In this document: piece after piece, positions 54,787 through 63,885 of the stretch
Position numbering within the stretch: the first letter of the stretch is position 1
Layout: the number at the start of each line of letters is the position of its first letter
From: Achromobacter marplatensis
GTDB lineage: Bacteria > Pseudomonadota > Gammaproteobacteria > Burkholderiales > Burkholderiaceae_B
DNA length: 64,000 nt
Reading direction: 5' to 3'
Assembly: GCF_002209535.1 (NCBI RefSeq)
Contig: NZ_NJIG01000018.1
Coordinates: 47,597 to 111,596, forward strand
Translations under genes and position numbers: made by a program
Notes under the pieces: generated by a model
What the model was told of the DNA's origin: nothing
Seen by the model: only the letters and a program-made list of their open reading frames with translations
The model's database searches: none

Positions 54787-56082
54787 ATGAGCAAGAACGT
54801 AGTCGTAATCGGCACCCAATGGGGTGACGAGGGCAAAGGCAAGATCGTCGATTGGCTGGCGGAATCCGTCCAAGGCGTGGTCCGCTTCCAGGGCGGTCAC
54901 AATGCCGGCCATACGCTGTGGATCAATGGCAAGAAGACGATTCTTCGCCTGATCCCGTCCGGCATCATGCATCCCGGCGTCACCTGCTTTATCGGCAACG
55001 GCGTCGTGCTGTCCCCGGAAGCCCTGCTCAAGGAAATCGAAGAGCTGGAGGCTGCTGGCCTGGATGTGCGCTCGCGCCTGCAGATTTCCGAAATCTGCCC
55101 GCTGATCCTGCCGTACCACGTGGCCATCGACAAGGCGCGCGAAGCGCGCAAGGGCGAAGGCAAGATCGGCACGACCGGTCGTGGCATCGGCCCGGCATAC
55201 GAGGACAAGGTTGCCCGCCGCGCATTGCGCGTGCAAGACCTGTTCAATCCTTCGCTGTTCGACGAGAAGCTCGCCGAAGTGCTGGATTACCACAACTTCG
55301 TGCTGACCAAGTATCTGGGCGCCGAAGCGGTTTCCGCCGACGAAGTGCGTGATCAGGCCATGGCACTGGCTCCCGCCATCGCGCCGATGGTCAAGGATGT
55401 GTCCAGCAACCTGTATGCCATGCAGCAGGAAGGCAAGCGCATTCTGTTCGAAGGCGCGCAAGGCGCGTTGCTGGATGTGGACCACGGCACCTATCCCTTC
55501 GTCACCAGCAGCAATTGCGTGGCTGGCGCGGCGTCGGCTGGCGCCGGTGTGGGCCCGCAGCAGTTGGATTACGTCCTGGGCATCACCAAGGCTTACACGA
55601 CCCGCGTCGGTTCGGGCCCGTTCCCGACCGAACTGGTCGACGAGATCGGTACCCGCCTGGCCACCATCGGCAAGGAATTTGGTTCGGTCACCGGCCGTCC
55701 GCGTCGTTGCGGCTGGTTCGACGGCGCCGCGCTGAAGCGCTCGGTCCGTCTGAACGGCATTTCCGGTCTGTGCATCACCAAGCTGGATGTGCTGGACGGC
55801 CTGGAAACTATCCAGTTGGGCGTCGGCTACCGTGTCAACGGTGAATTCCGCGACGTTCTGCCTTACGGCGCCCACGCGGTCGCTCAGGCGCAGCCGGTGC
55901 TGGAAGAGTTGCCGGGCTGGTCGGAATCGACCGTCGGCATCACCGAGTACGACAAGCTGCCCGAAGCCGCCCGTCGCTACCTCGAGCGCGTTGCCGAAGT
56001 CTGCGGCGTGCCGATCGACCTCGTGTCGACCGGTCCTGACCGCAATGAAACCATTGTCCTGCGTCACCCCCTGAAGGGCTGA
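54787..56082 (+). CDS. purA: Adenylosuccinate synthetase
   Basis: GTP-dependent enzyme of 431 residues in AMP synthesis from IMP. The P-loop is GTQWGDEGKGKIVDW (about 9-23), then GGHNAGHT with the catalytic histidine, GTTGRGIGPAYEDK and the GSGPFPTE and SVTGRPRRCGWFD segments. The ATG at 54787 gives the family opening MSKNVVVIGTQW; a TTG four codons earlier is possible. There is no strong ribosome-binding site, so coupling to hisZ may matter. A very strong terminator follows, though the next gene starts only 83 bases after the stop. Confidence 0.98.
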   Translation: MSKNVVVIGTQWGDEGKGKIVDWLAESVQGVVRFQGGHNAGHTLWINGKKTILRLIPSGIMHPGVTCFIGNGVVLSPEALLKEIEELEAAGLDVRSRLQISEICPLILPYHVAIDKAREARKGEGKIGTTGRGIGPAYEDKVARRALRVQDLFNPSLFDEKLAEVLDYHNFVLTKYLGAEAVSADEVRDQAMALAPAIAPMVKDVSSNLYAMQQEGKRILFEGAQGALLDVDHGTYPFVTSSNCVAGAASAGAGVGPQQLDYVLGITKAYTTRVGSGPFPTELVDEIGTRLATIGKEFGSVTGRPRRCGWFDGAALKRSVRLNGISGLCITKLDVLDGLETIQLGVGYRVNGEFRDVLPYGAHAVAQAQPVLEELPGWSESTVGITEYDKLPEAARRYLERVAEVCGVPIDLVSTGPDRNETIVLRHPLKG

Positions 56083-56099
56083 CATCGGGTTAATATTCC

Positions 56100-56138
56100 A
56101 AAGGCCGCCGCCGGTCTCATACCGGCGGCGGCCTTTTC
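56100..56138 (+). terminator. Rho-independent terminator after purA
   Basis: A 16-pair stem (56100-56115 with 56121-56136), built on AAAGGCCGCCGCCGGT, has the loop CTCAT and ends in T bases. It lies between purA and the phosphoribosyltransferase gene. Confidence 0.93.
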
Positions 56139-56165
56139 GTATCTTTAAGCAGGAGATGCTTGCCT

Positions 56166-56708
56166 ATGAGCACGCCGACCAATGATGACAGCCATCTGTG
56201 GGTGACGTGGGACGATTACAACCGCTTGATCGAACGCCTTACCTTGCAGGTGCATCAATCGGGATGGAAGTTCGACAAGATTCTTTGTCTGGCGCGCGGC
56301 GGTATGCGCGTCGGTGACGTAATGTCCCGTATTTTCGATGTGCCGCTGGGTATCCTGGCCACGAGCAGCTACCGCGAAGCCGCCGGCACGAAGCAAGGCG
56401 ACATGGATATCGCCCAGTTCATCACCATTACGCGCGGCACGTTGTCCGGGCGTGTGTTGTTGGTGGACGACATGGTTGATACCGGCAAAACCTTCAGCAA
56501 GGTCTATGACCATCTGAAGAGCCAGTTCGCGGACATCACCGAACTGCGCAGTGCCGTGCTGTGGTGGAAGGGGCATTCCCAGGCAACGCCCGACTATTAT
56601 GTCGAGAAGCTGCCGACGAACCCCTGGATTCACCAGCCGTTCGAAGATTACGACAGCCTGCGTCCGCACCAGCTCGAAGCCTGGATCCGCAAGGGTTCCA
56701 AGAGCTGA
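56166..56708 (+). CDS. Type I phosphoribosyltransferase (xanthine/hypoxanthine-like)
   Basis: Purine phosphoribosyltransferase-like protein of 180 residues. The PRPP-binding loop is RVLLVDDMVDTGKTF (about 97-111), with LCLARGGMRVGDVMSRIF as the pyrophosphate loop region. Likely substrates are hypoxanthine, xanthine or guanine in salvage. The ATG at 56166 has AGCAGGAG upstream; a TTG two codons earlier is less likely. Position beside purA fits purine metabolism. Confidence 0.9.
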   Translation: MSTPTNDDSHLWVTWDDYNRLIERLTLQVHQSGWKFDKILCLARGGMRVGDVMSRIFDVPLGILATSSYREAAGTKQGDMDIAQFITITRGTLSGRVLLVDDMVDTGKTFSKVYDHLKSQFADITELRSAVLWWKGHSQATPDYYVEKLPTNPWIHQPFEDYDSLRPHQLEAWIRKGSKS

Positions 56709-57129
56709 GCCCGGATGGGGTTAGGGGAGGGGTGCCTGGCGCTCTCTGGGTGCCAAGTGTCCCTCCTAGTAGTCAAAATGGTCGTGACCATGCTAGAATC
56801 GCTGGTTATCGCTAAACCGAACTTGGCTTGTTACTCTTTGGGTAGTCTTTGGGTAACGGAAACAGCCAGCGGAAATCCGGGAAATGGAAGGCAAGGCCGC
56901 GTGCAGCATCTGCAGCGCGCAGCGCATGTGTCCTAGTCCCGGGTTGCGCTCCAAGGTTCCTCGTTTCCGCGGTACTTTCCTTTGTGTTGTGGTTGCGTGC
57001 CTGGTGTACCAGTGCATGCCTATAGCGCGAGGGGATGTTTTCGCGGACCTGGATCCTAGGCAGCGTTGCTGGTAAGCAAGCCAGGTTTGTCATCAACTTT
57101 TGTTACCCTACAAGCAGGCCAATCACTTT
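56709..57129. promoter_or_regulatory. Region upstream of rpsU (421 bases, no gene)
   Basis: No convincing coding sequence. An extended -10 (TGCTAGAAT, hexamer 56794-56799) with a weak -35 (TAGTCA at 56770-56775) gives a promoter and a leader of ~330 bases. Within it TCTTTGGGTA is directly repeated (56835-56844 and 56846-56855), flanked by inverted GTTAC (56830-56834) and GTAAC (56853-56857). A second promoter closer to rpsU could exist but is not clear. Confidence 0.5.
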
Positions 57130-57342
57130 ATGCCTATCGTTCGACTGAAGGAAAACGAACCGTTTGAAGCCGCTCTGCGCCGCTTCAAGCGCACCATCGA
57201 AAAGACCGGTTTGCTCACCGAGCTGCGTTCGCGCGAGTTCTATGAGAAGCCCACGGCAGAGCGCAAGCGCAAGCACGCCGCCGCTGTGAAGCGCCACTAC
57301 AAGCGCATCCGTAGCCAACAACTGCCCCCGCGCCTGTATTGA
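57130..57342 (+). CDS. rpsU: 30S ribosomal protein S21
   Basis: Basic ribosomal protein of 70 residues, usual length, opening MPIVRLKENEPFEAALRRFK and ending RIRSQQLPPRLY. It is the first gene of the macromolecular synthesis operon rpsU-dnaG-rpoD. S21 is needed for initiation on many mRNAs. Confidence 0.99.
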   Translation: MPIVRLKENEPFEAALRRFKRTIEKTGLLTELRSREFYEKPTAERKRKHAAAVKRHYKRIRSQQLPPRLY

Positions 57343-57361
57343 TTTTTGATTCCCGAATCTA

Positions 57362-59425
57362 TTGATTCCAGAATCATTCATCCAGGATCTACTCGCCCGA
57401 GTCGACGTTGTCGACGTAGTCGGGCGATACGTGCAGTTGCGAAAGGGTGGGGCCAACTTGCTTGGCCTGTGCCCCTTTCATAACGAAAAAAGTCCGTCGT
57501 TCACTGTCAGCCCCACCAAGCAGTTCTACCACTGCTTCGGCTGTGGAGCACATGGCAGCGCCATCACTTTCCTGATGGAACATACGGGTACCAGTTTCCC
57601 CGAAGCCGTGCGCACGCTCGCGGCTTCGGCGGGAATGACGGTCCCCGAAGAAAATCGCAGTCCACGCCAGCAGCAGGAATCCGCGCGCCGCAAAGCCGAG
57701 GAATCCCGTCATACGCAGGTGCTGGATGCCGCTCAGGCGCATTATCTGAAGCAGTTGCGCGCGTCGCCCGCGGCGATCCGCTATCTGAAGCAGCGCGGCC
57801 TGACTGGTGAAATCGCGGCACATTTCGGTTTGGGGTGGTCGGGTACTGACCGCCACGGCCTGTCGCAAGTTTTTCCCAATTACGACGACCCCACGCTAGT
57901 GGAGTCCGGGCTGGTCATCGAATCCGAAGACGGCCGTCGCTACGACCGTTTCCGTGAGCGCGTCATGTTTCCGATCCGCAATGTGCGGGGCAGTCTCATT
58001 GGCTTCGGCGGACGCATCATCGGCAAAGGCGAGCCCAAGTACCTGAATTCCCCCGAAACGCCCCTGTTCTCGAAGGGCCATGAGCTCTACGGGTTGTGGG
58101 AGGCGCGCCAGTCCATCCGCCAGGAAGGGCAGGTGATTGTGGTCGAAGGCTACATGGACGTCGTCGGCCTGGCGCAGCAAGGCATCGCCAACGCGGTCGC
58201 CACGCTGGGTACGGCCACGACGCCCGACCACGTGAAGAAGCTGCTGCGCACGAGCGACAAGGTGATCTTCAGTTTCGACGGCGACGGCGCCGGCCGGCGT
58301 GCCGCCTGGCGGGCGTTGCAGGCTTGCCTGCCCGTGCTGCGCGACGATATCGCCATTCGATTCCTGTTCCTGCCGTCCGAGCATGATCCGGACTCGTATG
58401 TGCGCGAGTTGGGCGCCGAAGCGTTCCGCGCCTGTCTGGCCGATGCGGTGGCGCTGTCGCGCTTCCTACTGGACGAGCTGGCGTCGCGGCATAACATGAA
58501 CGAGGCCGAAGGGCGCGCCAGTTGCCTGCATGAAGCCAAGCCGCTGTTGGCGTCGATTCCCGAGTGTGCGCTGCGCGTGCAGATCGAGCGGGAAATGGCC
58601 AAGCTGGTGCAGCTGACCCCTGAAGAAATGGCGCAGATCCTGGCGCAACAGCCAGCCAAGCCGTTCGCGCCGGCCGCGGCACCCAAGCCGGCGGCAGGCG
58701 AGTCGTCGGGGGCAGCCGGGCCGGATCATGACGGCGGTCACCCCGATATGGGCTATGACTTCGCCGGGCATGATTTTCACGATATTCCCGCCGAAGAGCC
58801 GGATTACGCCGACTACGGTCATTTTCCGTCGCAAGGCGGTGGCGAATACACGGGCGGCGGCGGTGGTGGTCAGCGCGCCGGCGGCAAGCAAGAATGGAAG
58901 GGCAAGGGCGACTGGAAAAGCAAGGGTGACTGGAAACCGGGCAAAGGCAACTGGAAAGGGCGTCGCGATAACGACGTCGGAGGCTTCGAAGGCCGCCGGA
59001 CCATGCCGTCGTTGGCCAAGCGCTTGCTTGGGTTGCTGCTCGCGCATCCTGAATTGGTGGACTCCATGGGAGACCAGCAGCTTGAAGTCATCGACCATGG
59101 CCCCCATCTAGGATTGGTAAGGGACTTGATCATGCTGGCGCAATCCAGCGGCGCGCGCCATGTGGGCGCATTGCTGGAAGCTGCCGAGCCTGATTCCGAC
59201 CTGGCCACGGTATTGAAGGGCTTGCGGGCGGATATCCTGTCCCAGGAAGACCTGCCTGACCCCCAGACCGAGTGGGATGATGCTCTGCGGCGTATCGAAT
59301 TCGACTCAGCCAAGCTGGAAATGGCCAAGTTGGCGGCTGCAGGCTTGTCCACGGATGACGCGCGCAAACGCTATCTGGAGCTCTCAAGCCGCATGGCGAC
59401 GCTGAAAGGTGCCGGGATACGCTAA
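57362..59425 (+). CDS. dnaG: DNA primase
   Basis: Primase of 687 residues. The zinc ribbon has CPFHNEKSPSF and HCFGCGAHG (about 37-65). The RNA-polymerase core follows, with the toprim motif VVEGYMDVVGLAQQGI (about 260-275) and FSFDGDGAGRRAAWRAL. The C-terminal DnaB-binding domain is ~545-687. Between them lies an unusual linker (~433-543). It is rich in Ala/Pro, then Asp/His/Tyr, then Gly, with four tandem tryptophan-lysine units (EWKGKG, DWKSKG, DWKPGKG, NWKGRR). The start codon is a TTG at 57362, giving the canonical MIPESFIQDLLARVD opening. No Shine-Dalgarno sequence is clear, which fits low primase levels. Confidence 0.97.
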   Translation: MIPESFIQDLLARVDVVDVVGRYVQLRKGGANLLGLCPFHNEKSPSFTVSPTKQFYHCFGCGAHGSAITFLMEHTGTSFPEAVRTLAASAGMTVPEENRSPRQQQESARRKAEESRHTQVLDAAQAHYLKQLRASPAAIRYLKQRGLTGEIAAHFGLGWSGTDRHGLSQVFPNYDDPTLVESGLVIESEDGRRYDRFRERVMFPIRNVRGSLIGFGGRIIGKGEPKYLNSPETPLFSKGHELYGLWEARQSIRQEGQVIVVEGYMDVVGLAQQGIANAVATLGTATTPDHVKKLLRTSDKVIFSFDGDGAGRRAAWRALQACLPVLRDDIAIRFLFLPSEHDPDSYVRELGAEAFRACLADAVALSRFLLDELASRHNMNEAEGRASCLHEAKPLLASIPECALRVQIEREMAKLVQLTPEEMAQILAQQPAKPFAPAAAPKPAAGESSGAAGPDHDGGHPDMGYDFAGHDFHDIPAEEPDYADYGHFPSQGGGEYTGGGGGGQRAGGKQEWKGKGDWKSKGDWKPGKGNWKGRRDNDVGGFEGRRTMPSLAKRLLGLLLAHPELVDSMGDQQLEVIDHGPHLGLVRDLIMLAQSSGARHVGALLEAAEPDSDLATVLKGLRADILSQEDLPDPQTEWDDALRRIEFDSAKLEMAKLAAAGLSTDDARKRYLELSSRMATLKGAGIR

Positions 59426-60126
59426 ATGCGCTAAAATCAAAGGTTGTCCGTTTGCCGAGGGCCTTTTATCTTGGCTGCTACGCGGCGGACAGATGGTGGC
59501 GGACAGATAGTCAGGCCGAAGCAGATGTCCCATTGATGCGTTTTCAGTTGATTGCAGCTTAATTCTTGCTGAATGTGCTGCTAGTCCTAGCGCGGAAGTG
59601 GGGTAGGCAGTGGGTAGACGATGGATCGCGGAATCTATTGCCGCTGGCCGAATCTAACCCAGTAGTGCAGTTTGAAGATGAGTAGTGTGATTTGACCCGC
59701 AGAAATTATCAGGCTGGCGCGTCAAATTTGTTACATAGTTAATTAATATAGCTGATAGCTGAGCGGTGAATCAGGCAGTTCAGCGGCGAGTCGTTTCGCG
59801 TAGCGTTAGTGGTCTGGGTGCTGTGTCTACATAAGCTGCTAGGGGCAACGTCCCCATAAGCAAGCAAAGCCTATTTATAGGCAGACAGCCCCCCCAACGC
59901 CCGAAATCCGCCGCGGAATGAGGTCATGCACGTCAAGCGCCCAACGGTATTGCACCGCGATGGCGACAAGCGGGCTCGCAAGAGCTGGCGCTGCGAACAA
60001 CGCAGCCGCGTGACTTCTGCCGATTCACCAGTTTTACCCGTATTTGCGCCGCGCTGGGCCACCGTCCAGGGCGGCTCTATGCGGTGCAACATGCCCAAAC
60101 GGGTTGCGACGACCACGGAAGCGACT
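59426..60126. promoter_or_regulatory. dnaG-rpoD spacer (701 bases)
   Basis: This is far longer than the usual spacer. It is AT-richer than its surroundings (for example 59730-59770). It holds a direct repeat GGCGGACAGAT (59484-59494 and 59498-59508), a small GGGG...CCCC hairpin (59842-59855) and a palindrome GCCTATTTATAGGC (59869-59882). A C7 run lies at 59889-59895. In the last ~200 bases the frame is open ahead of rpoD but not convincingly coding. It probably contains an rpoD promoter or long leader; I cannot name a certain -35/-10 pair. Confidence 0.45.
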
Positions 60127-62397
60127 ATGACCAAATCCACCGGCAAATCCTCCTCTGCAATTGATGCGGCTGAATTCAAGGCCCCTGCGGCCAAGCGCGC
60201 CGTAAGCATGGCGGCGGAAAAAGCGCCCGCCAAAACGGCGGTGAAGGTCGCCAAGCCCGCTGCCAAAACGGCTGCCAAGAAGGCAACTAAGACGGCTGCG
60301 GCTGACAAGCCCGAAAAAGTGACGAAGGCTCGCGCTAAGAAGGCTGAAGACAAGCTCGCCGACTTGGTGGGGGGCAGCGCACGTCCGGCAGTGCCCAGCG
60401 GTCGCCGCCCGGGCCGCCCCGCGAAGAATGCGAACAACGATTCCGACGGTTTCGACGACACGATGGACGGCGAAGGCGAAGTCCTGCCCGATCTGAAGCC
60501 GCCCAAGCGTGGTGGCAAGCGCGGCAAGGCGGATCCCAAGGATCTGATCGCCCGCGGCCCCGTGACCCCGGAAGAATACGAAGCGCGCCGCAACCGCCTG
60601 AAGCAGCTGATCAAGCTGGGCAAGGACCGCGGCTACCTGACGTACGGTGAAATCAACGACCATCTGCCTGACGACCTGGTCGACGCCGAAGCCATCGACG
60701 GCATCATCAGCACGTTCAGCGACATGGGTATCGCGGTCTATGACCAGGCCCCGGACGCCGAAACGCTGCTGATGAGCGAAAACGCGCCGGTTGCGTCCAA
60801 CGACGATGACGTCGAAGACGAAGCCGAAGCCGCGCTGACCACGGTGGACTCCGATTTCGGCCGCACCACCGACCCCGTGCGTATGTACATGCGCGAAATG
60901 GGTTCGGTCGAGCTGCTGACCCGCGAAGGCGAAATCGAGATCGCCAAGCGTATCGAAGACGGCCTGAAGCACATGGTCATGGCCATTTCGGCCTGCCCGA
61001 CCACGATCAACGAGATCCTTGCCCACATCCTGCGCGTTCGCGAAGGCCAGGCGCAGATCGACGAAGTCGTTGACGGCCTGGTTGATCCGGAAGACGGCGA
61101 AGAATACGCCGGCGCCGGCGTCACCGCTGACGAAGACGAAAGCGATGACGGCCCCGCGGGCGGCATGTCCAGCAAGCAGCTGGAAGACCTGCGCGTGAAG
61201 GCATTGGCCAAGTTCGACGAGGTCAATAAGCAGTTCGACAAGATGCGCCTGTCGTACGAGAAGGACGGCTATAAGTCGGACGTCTACGTGCGTGCCCAGG
61301 AGTCCATCCAGAACGAACTGATGGGCATCCGCTTCACGGCCAAGATGGTCGAAAAGCTGGCTGACACCCTGCGCAACCAGGTTGAAGAAGTGCGTCAGCT
61401 TGAGCGCGCCGTCCTGCACACGTGTGTGGACCGTGCCGGCATGCCGCGCACGCACTTCATCAAGGTCTTCCCGGGCAACGAAACCAACCTGCAGTGGGTG
61501 GTGGAAGAAGTCGCCGCCGGCCATCCGTACGCCGAGACGCTGGAGCGCCAGATTCCCGCTGTGCAGGAACTGCAGCAAAAGTTGATCGACCTGCAAACGC
61601 GCGTCGTGCTGCCGCTGAAGGACCTGAAAGACGTCAACAAGCGCATGGCCACCGGCGAAGCCAAGGCCCGCAAGGCCAAGCGCGAAATGACGGAGGCCAA
61701 CCTGCGTCTGGTGATCTCGATTGCCAAGAAGTACACGAACCGTGGCCTGCAGTTCCTGGATCTGATCCAGGAAGGCAACATCGGCTTGATGAAGGCCGTG
61801 GACAAGTTCGAATACCGCCGCGGCTACAAGTTCTCGACGTACGCCACGTGGTGGATCCGTCAGGCCATCACGCGTTCGATCGCCGACCAAGCGCGCACCA
61901 TCCGTATCCCGGTTCACATGATCGAAACGATCAACAAGATGAACCGGATCAGCCGTCAGATCCTGCAGGAAACCGGCGCCGAGCCGGATCCCGCGACCCT
62001 GGCGCAGAAGATGGACATGCCGGAAGACAAGATCCGCAAGATCCTGAAGATCGCGAAGGAACCGATCTCCATGGAAACGCCGATTGGTGACGACGATGAC
62101 TCGCACCTGGGCGATTTCATCGAAGACACGTCCACCTTGGCGCCTTCCGATGCGGCATTGCACGGCTCCATGCGTGATGTGGTCAAGGAAGTGCTAGACT
62201 CTCTCACCCCGCGTGAAGCCAAGGTTCTGCGTATGCGTTTCGGCATCGAAATGAGCACCGACCAGACCCTGGAAGAAGTGGGCAAGCAATTCGACGTCAC
62301 GCGTGAGCGCATTCGCCAAATAGAGGCTAAAGCGCTGCGCAAGCTGCGTCACCCCAGCCGGGCCGATAAGCTGAAGAGCTTCCTGGAAGGGCAGTAA
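60127..62397 (+). CDS. rpoD: RNA polymerase primary sigma factor sigma-70
   Basis: Housekeeping sigma factor of ~756 residues from the ATG at 60127; an ATG at 60091 is possible. Residues 1-125 form a Lys/Ala-rich histone-H1-like extension with an AT-hook-like GRRPGRPAK. Region 1.1 is at about 137-218 (DRGYLTYGEINDHLPDD). Region 1.2 begins TDPVRMYMREMGSVELL. Region 2 (~526-600) has LRLVISIAKKYTNRGLQFLD, and then comes FSTYATWWIRQAITR. Region 4 ends with TLEEVGKQFDVTRERIRQIE and the conserved tail KLKSFLEGQ. The acidic non-conserved insert between 1.2 and 2 is large, as in other proteobacteria. Confidence 0.97.
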   Translation: MTKSTGKSSSAIDAAEFKAPAAKRAVSMAAEKAPAKTAVKVAKPAAKTAAKKATKTAAADKPEKVTKARAKKAEDKLADLVGGSARPAVPSGRRPGRPAKNANNDSDGFDDTMDGEGEVLPDLKPPKRGGKRGKADPKDLIARGPVTPEEYEARRNRLKQLIKLGKDRGYLTYGEINDHLPDDLVDAEAIDGIISTFSDMGIAVYDQAPDAETLLMSENAPVASNDDDVEDEAEAALTTVDSDFGRTTDPVRMYMREMGSVELLTREGEIEIAKRIEDGLKHMVMAISACPTTINEILAHILRVREGQAQIDEVVDGLVDPEDGEEYAGAGVTADEDESDDGPAGGMSSKQLEDLRVKALAKFDEVNKQFDKMRLSYEKDGYKSDVYVRAQESIQNELMGIRFTAKMVEKLADTLRNQVEEVRQLERAVLHTCVDRAGMPRTHFIKVFPGNETNLQWVVEEVAAGHPYAETLERQIPAVQELQQKLIDLQTRVVLPLKDLKDVNKRMATGEAKARKAKREMTEANLRLVISIAKKYTNRGLQFLDLIQEGNIGLMKAVDKFEYRRGYKFSTYATWWIRQAITRSIADQARTIRIPVHMIETINKMNRISRQILQETGAEPDPATLAQKMDMPEDKIRKILKIAKEPISMETPIGDDDDSHLGDFIEDTSTLAPSDAALHGSMRDVVKEVLDSLTPREAKVLRMRFGIEMSTDQTLEEVGKQFDVTRERIRQIEAKALRKLRHPSRADKLKSFLEGQ

Positions 62398-62406
62398 TCG
62401 TTTCCT

Positions 62407-62485
<79 letters not shown>

Positions 62486-62493
62486 ATAGATAT

Positions 62494-62529
62494 GCGGGTC
62501 TTGGAGCAATCCAAGGCCCGCTTTCTTTT
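62494..62529 (+). terminator. Terminator after the tRNA
   Basis: GCGGGTCTTGG (62494-62504) pairs with CCAAGGCCCGC (62511-62521) with one G-T pair, followed by TTTCTTTT. It ends the rpoD-tRNA transcript. Confidence 0.9.
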
Positions 62530-62560
62530 CCGCAATCGGTACGCTTTTCCGCAATTCCGA

Positions 62561-63649
62561 TTACCGAGTGGGCGCGGCTTTGTCGCCCTTGCGTCGCCTG
62601 ACGTACTTCTCGGTGGTCGTAACCGAGCCATGCCCGAGCTGCTTTTGGGCCTGCCGAATATCCCCGGCCGACTCGGTCTTGTCGGTACCCGCTTTGGCGC
62701 GTAGGTCCCGGAATTGGAAGGCGGCTTTGGGCACGCCCGCCGTCTCCCTGGCCTTGTCGAACCGGTCGCGCAGGGCGCCAGCGGTCAACGGCAGACCGGA
62801 TTCGTTCACCACCAAGTAGATGCTGACCACCTTGTTCTCAGCCCGGTAGCGCGCCTTCCTGGCCTTGATCCGGTCGATCACCTGGGCCAGTTCCCCGGTG
62901 ATTTCGATGCGCAGCTTTTGCGCCGTCTTGCCCTGGCGGACGTGTAGGAACCCGTCGCGCATGTCCGTTTCTAGAAAGCGCAGCGTGTCTGCCGGCCGTT
63001 GGCCCGCCAGGTAGGCGAGGTCCATGGCGTCCTGCAGCGGCTCGTCAGCGGCCGCATGCACGCGCCCATAGGTGTCGTCCTCGACGTAGGTGTCGCGGCC
63101 GCGTTCCTTGTTCTTGCGCACGCCCTGCGCCGGGTTCGGCGCGTCGGTCAGGCCGATCTCTCGGGCGTAGTTGAAAATGGCGCTGAACAAGGCGATTTCG
63201 CGGTTGGCGCGCACGTGGCCGGCGTCGGGCGGTACCGGGCGGCCCTTCTCGCGGAACCAGTCCGCTGACTTCGCCATGCGCCAGCGAATGTAGCGCGTCA
63301 CGTGCACGGGCTTGATCTGCTCCATATGCACGGGCGGCTTGTCGAAGATTTCGCACAGAAAGTCCAGCTCGATCTGGTTGCCTTCCTGCGTGCGTGGTGC
63401 CTTGGTCGGGACGATGTCGGCGAAGTACCGGTTGGCGGCCTGGCGGAACGTGACCTGCGCCGCCGTCCCTACGGACTGCTGCGTGAGCTGGGCCCAGCGG
63501 CGCATCGCCTCGACAAAGTCGGATCCGAGAGATTCTTCCTTGCGCGGCTTCCCGCCCAAGTCGAAGTAGTAGTAGGTCTTGGCGCCGCGGTGGCGCGCGC
63601 GCATGCCGGGCGGCAGGCGGTTACGGCTAGGCTTGCGCCCCATGGTCAT
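62561..63649 (-). CDS. Tyrosine recombinase / phage-type integrase
   Basis: Site-specific recombinase of 362 residues. A short N-terminal arm-binding region and a core-binding domain (about 65-170) precede the catalytic domain. It has Arg218 in AGQRPADTLRF, Lys241 in QGKTAQK, Arg317 in FQFRDLRAKAG (the usual His of HxxR is Arg314), His340 in QLGHGS and the nucleophile Tyr349 in TEKYVR. The gene reads toward the tRNA at 62407-62485, which is typical of elements integrated at a tRNA 3' end. Its start overlaps the DUF4224 gene (ATGA). The element continues beyond the right edge. Confidence 0.93.
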   Translation of the reverse strand: MTMGRKPSRNRLPPGMRARHRGAKTYYYFDLGGKPRKEESLGSDFVEAMRRWAQLTQQSVGTAAQVTFRQAANRYFADIVPTKAPRTQEGNQIELDFLCEIFDKPPVHMEQIKPVHVTRYIRWRMAKSADWFREKGRPVPPDAGHVRANREIALFSAIFNYAREIGLTDAPNPAQGVRKNKERGRDTYVEDDTYGRVHAAADEPLQDAMDLAYLAGQRPADTLRFLETDMRDGFLHVRQGKTAQKLRIEITGELAQVIDRIKARKARYRAENKVVSIYLVVNESGLPLTAGALRDRFDKARETAGVPKAAFQFRDLRAKAGTDKTESAGDIRQAQKQLGHGSVTTTEKYVRRRKGDKAAPTR

Positions 63650-63885
63650 GCTCTCCAGGCGTCAGGCGTCCATTCGGTGTTTGCCGGCTCGGCGGCGCGA
63701 GCGGGGCGGCCCTCCACCGCGCTGCGCGCGACTATAGCCCGGCCCGCCCGGTTGACGTGCGCCGGGTAGCCGTGGTCCAGCAGCCATTCGACCTGCAGGA
63801 CGGGGTAGGGCTTGTCCTTCGTGCCGCGGCGGATGCCGGTCATGTCGGCCACTTCCGCCGGGCTCAGGAACGTTTCGGCTTCCAT
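63646..63885 (-). CDS. DUF4224 family small protein, probable excisionase-like partner
   Basis: Protein of 79 residues whose first half (ETFLSPAEVADMTGIRRG, then LDHGYPAHVNRAGRAIV) matches the DUF4224 pattern of phage and island proteins next to integrases. It probably folds as a small winged-helix DNA-binding domain that steers recombination, but no activity has been proven for the family. Its stop overlaps the integrase start by four bases, and its ATG overlaps the stop of the next upstream gene by one. Confidence 0.85.
   Translation of the reverse strand: MEAETFLSPAEVADMTGIRRGTKDKPYPVLQVEWLLDHGYPAHVNRAGRAIVARSAVEGRPARAAEPANTEWTPDAWRA

Noticed and set aside
56812..57096. Minus-strand open frame with a PGTRTHALR stretch, resembling peptides translated from tRNA antisense
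   Set aside because: The plus strand there has no T-arm consensus or cloverleaf, so neither a protein nor a tRNA is supported.
60034..62163. A 709-codon minus-strand open frame across rpoD
   Set aside because: Mirror frame of a strongly conserved gene; no family signal or ribosome-binding site.
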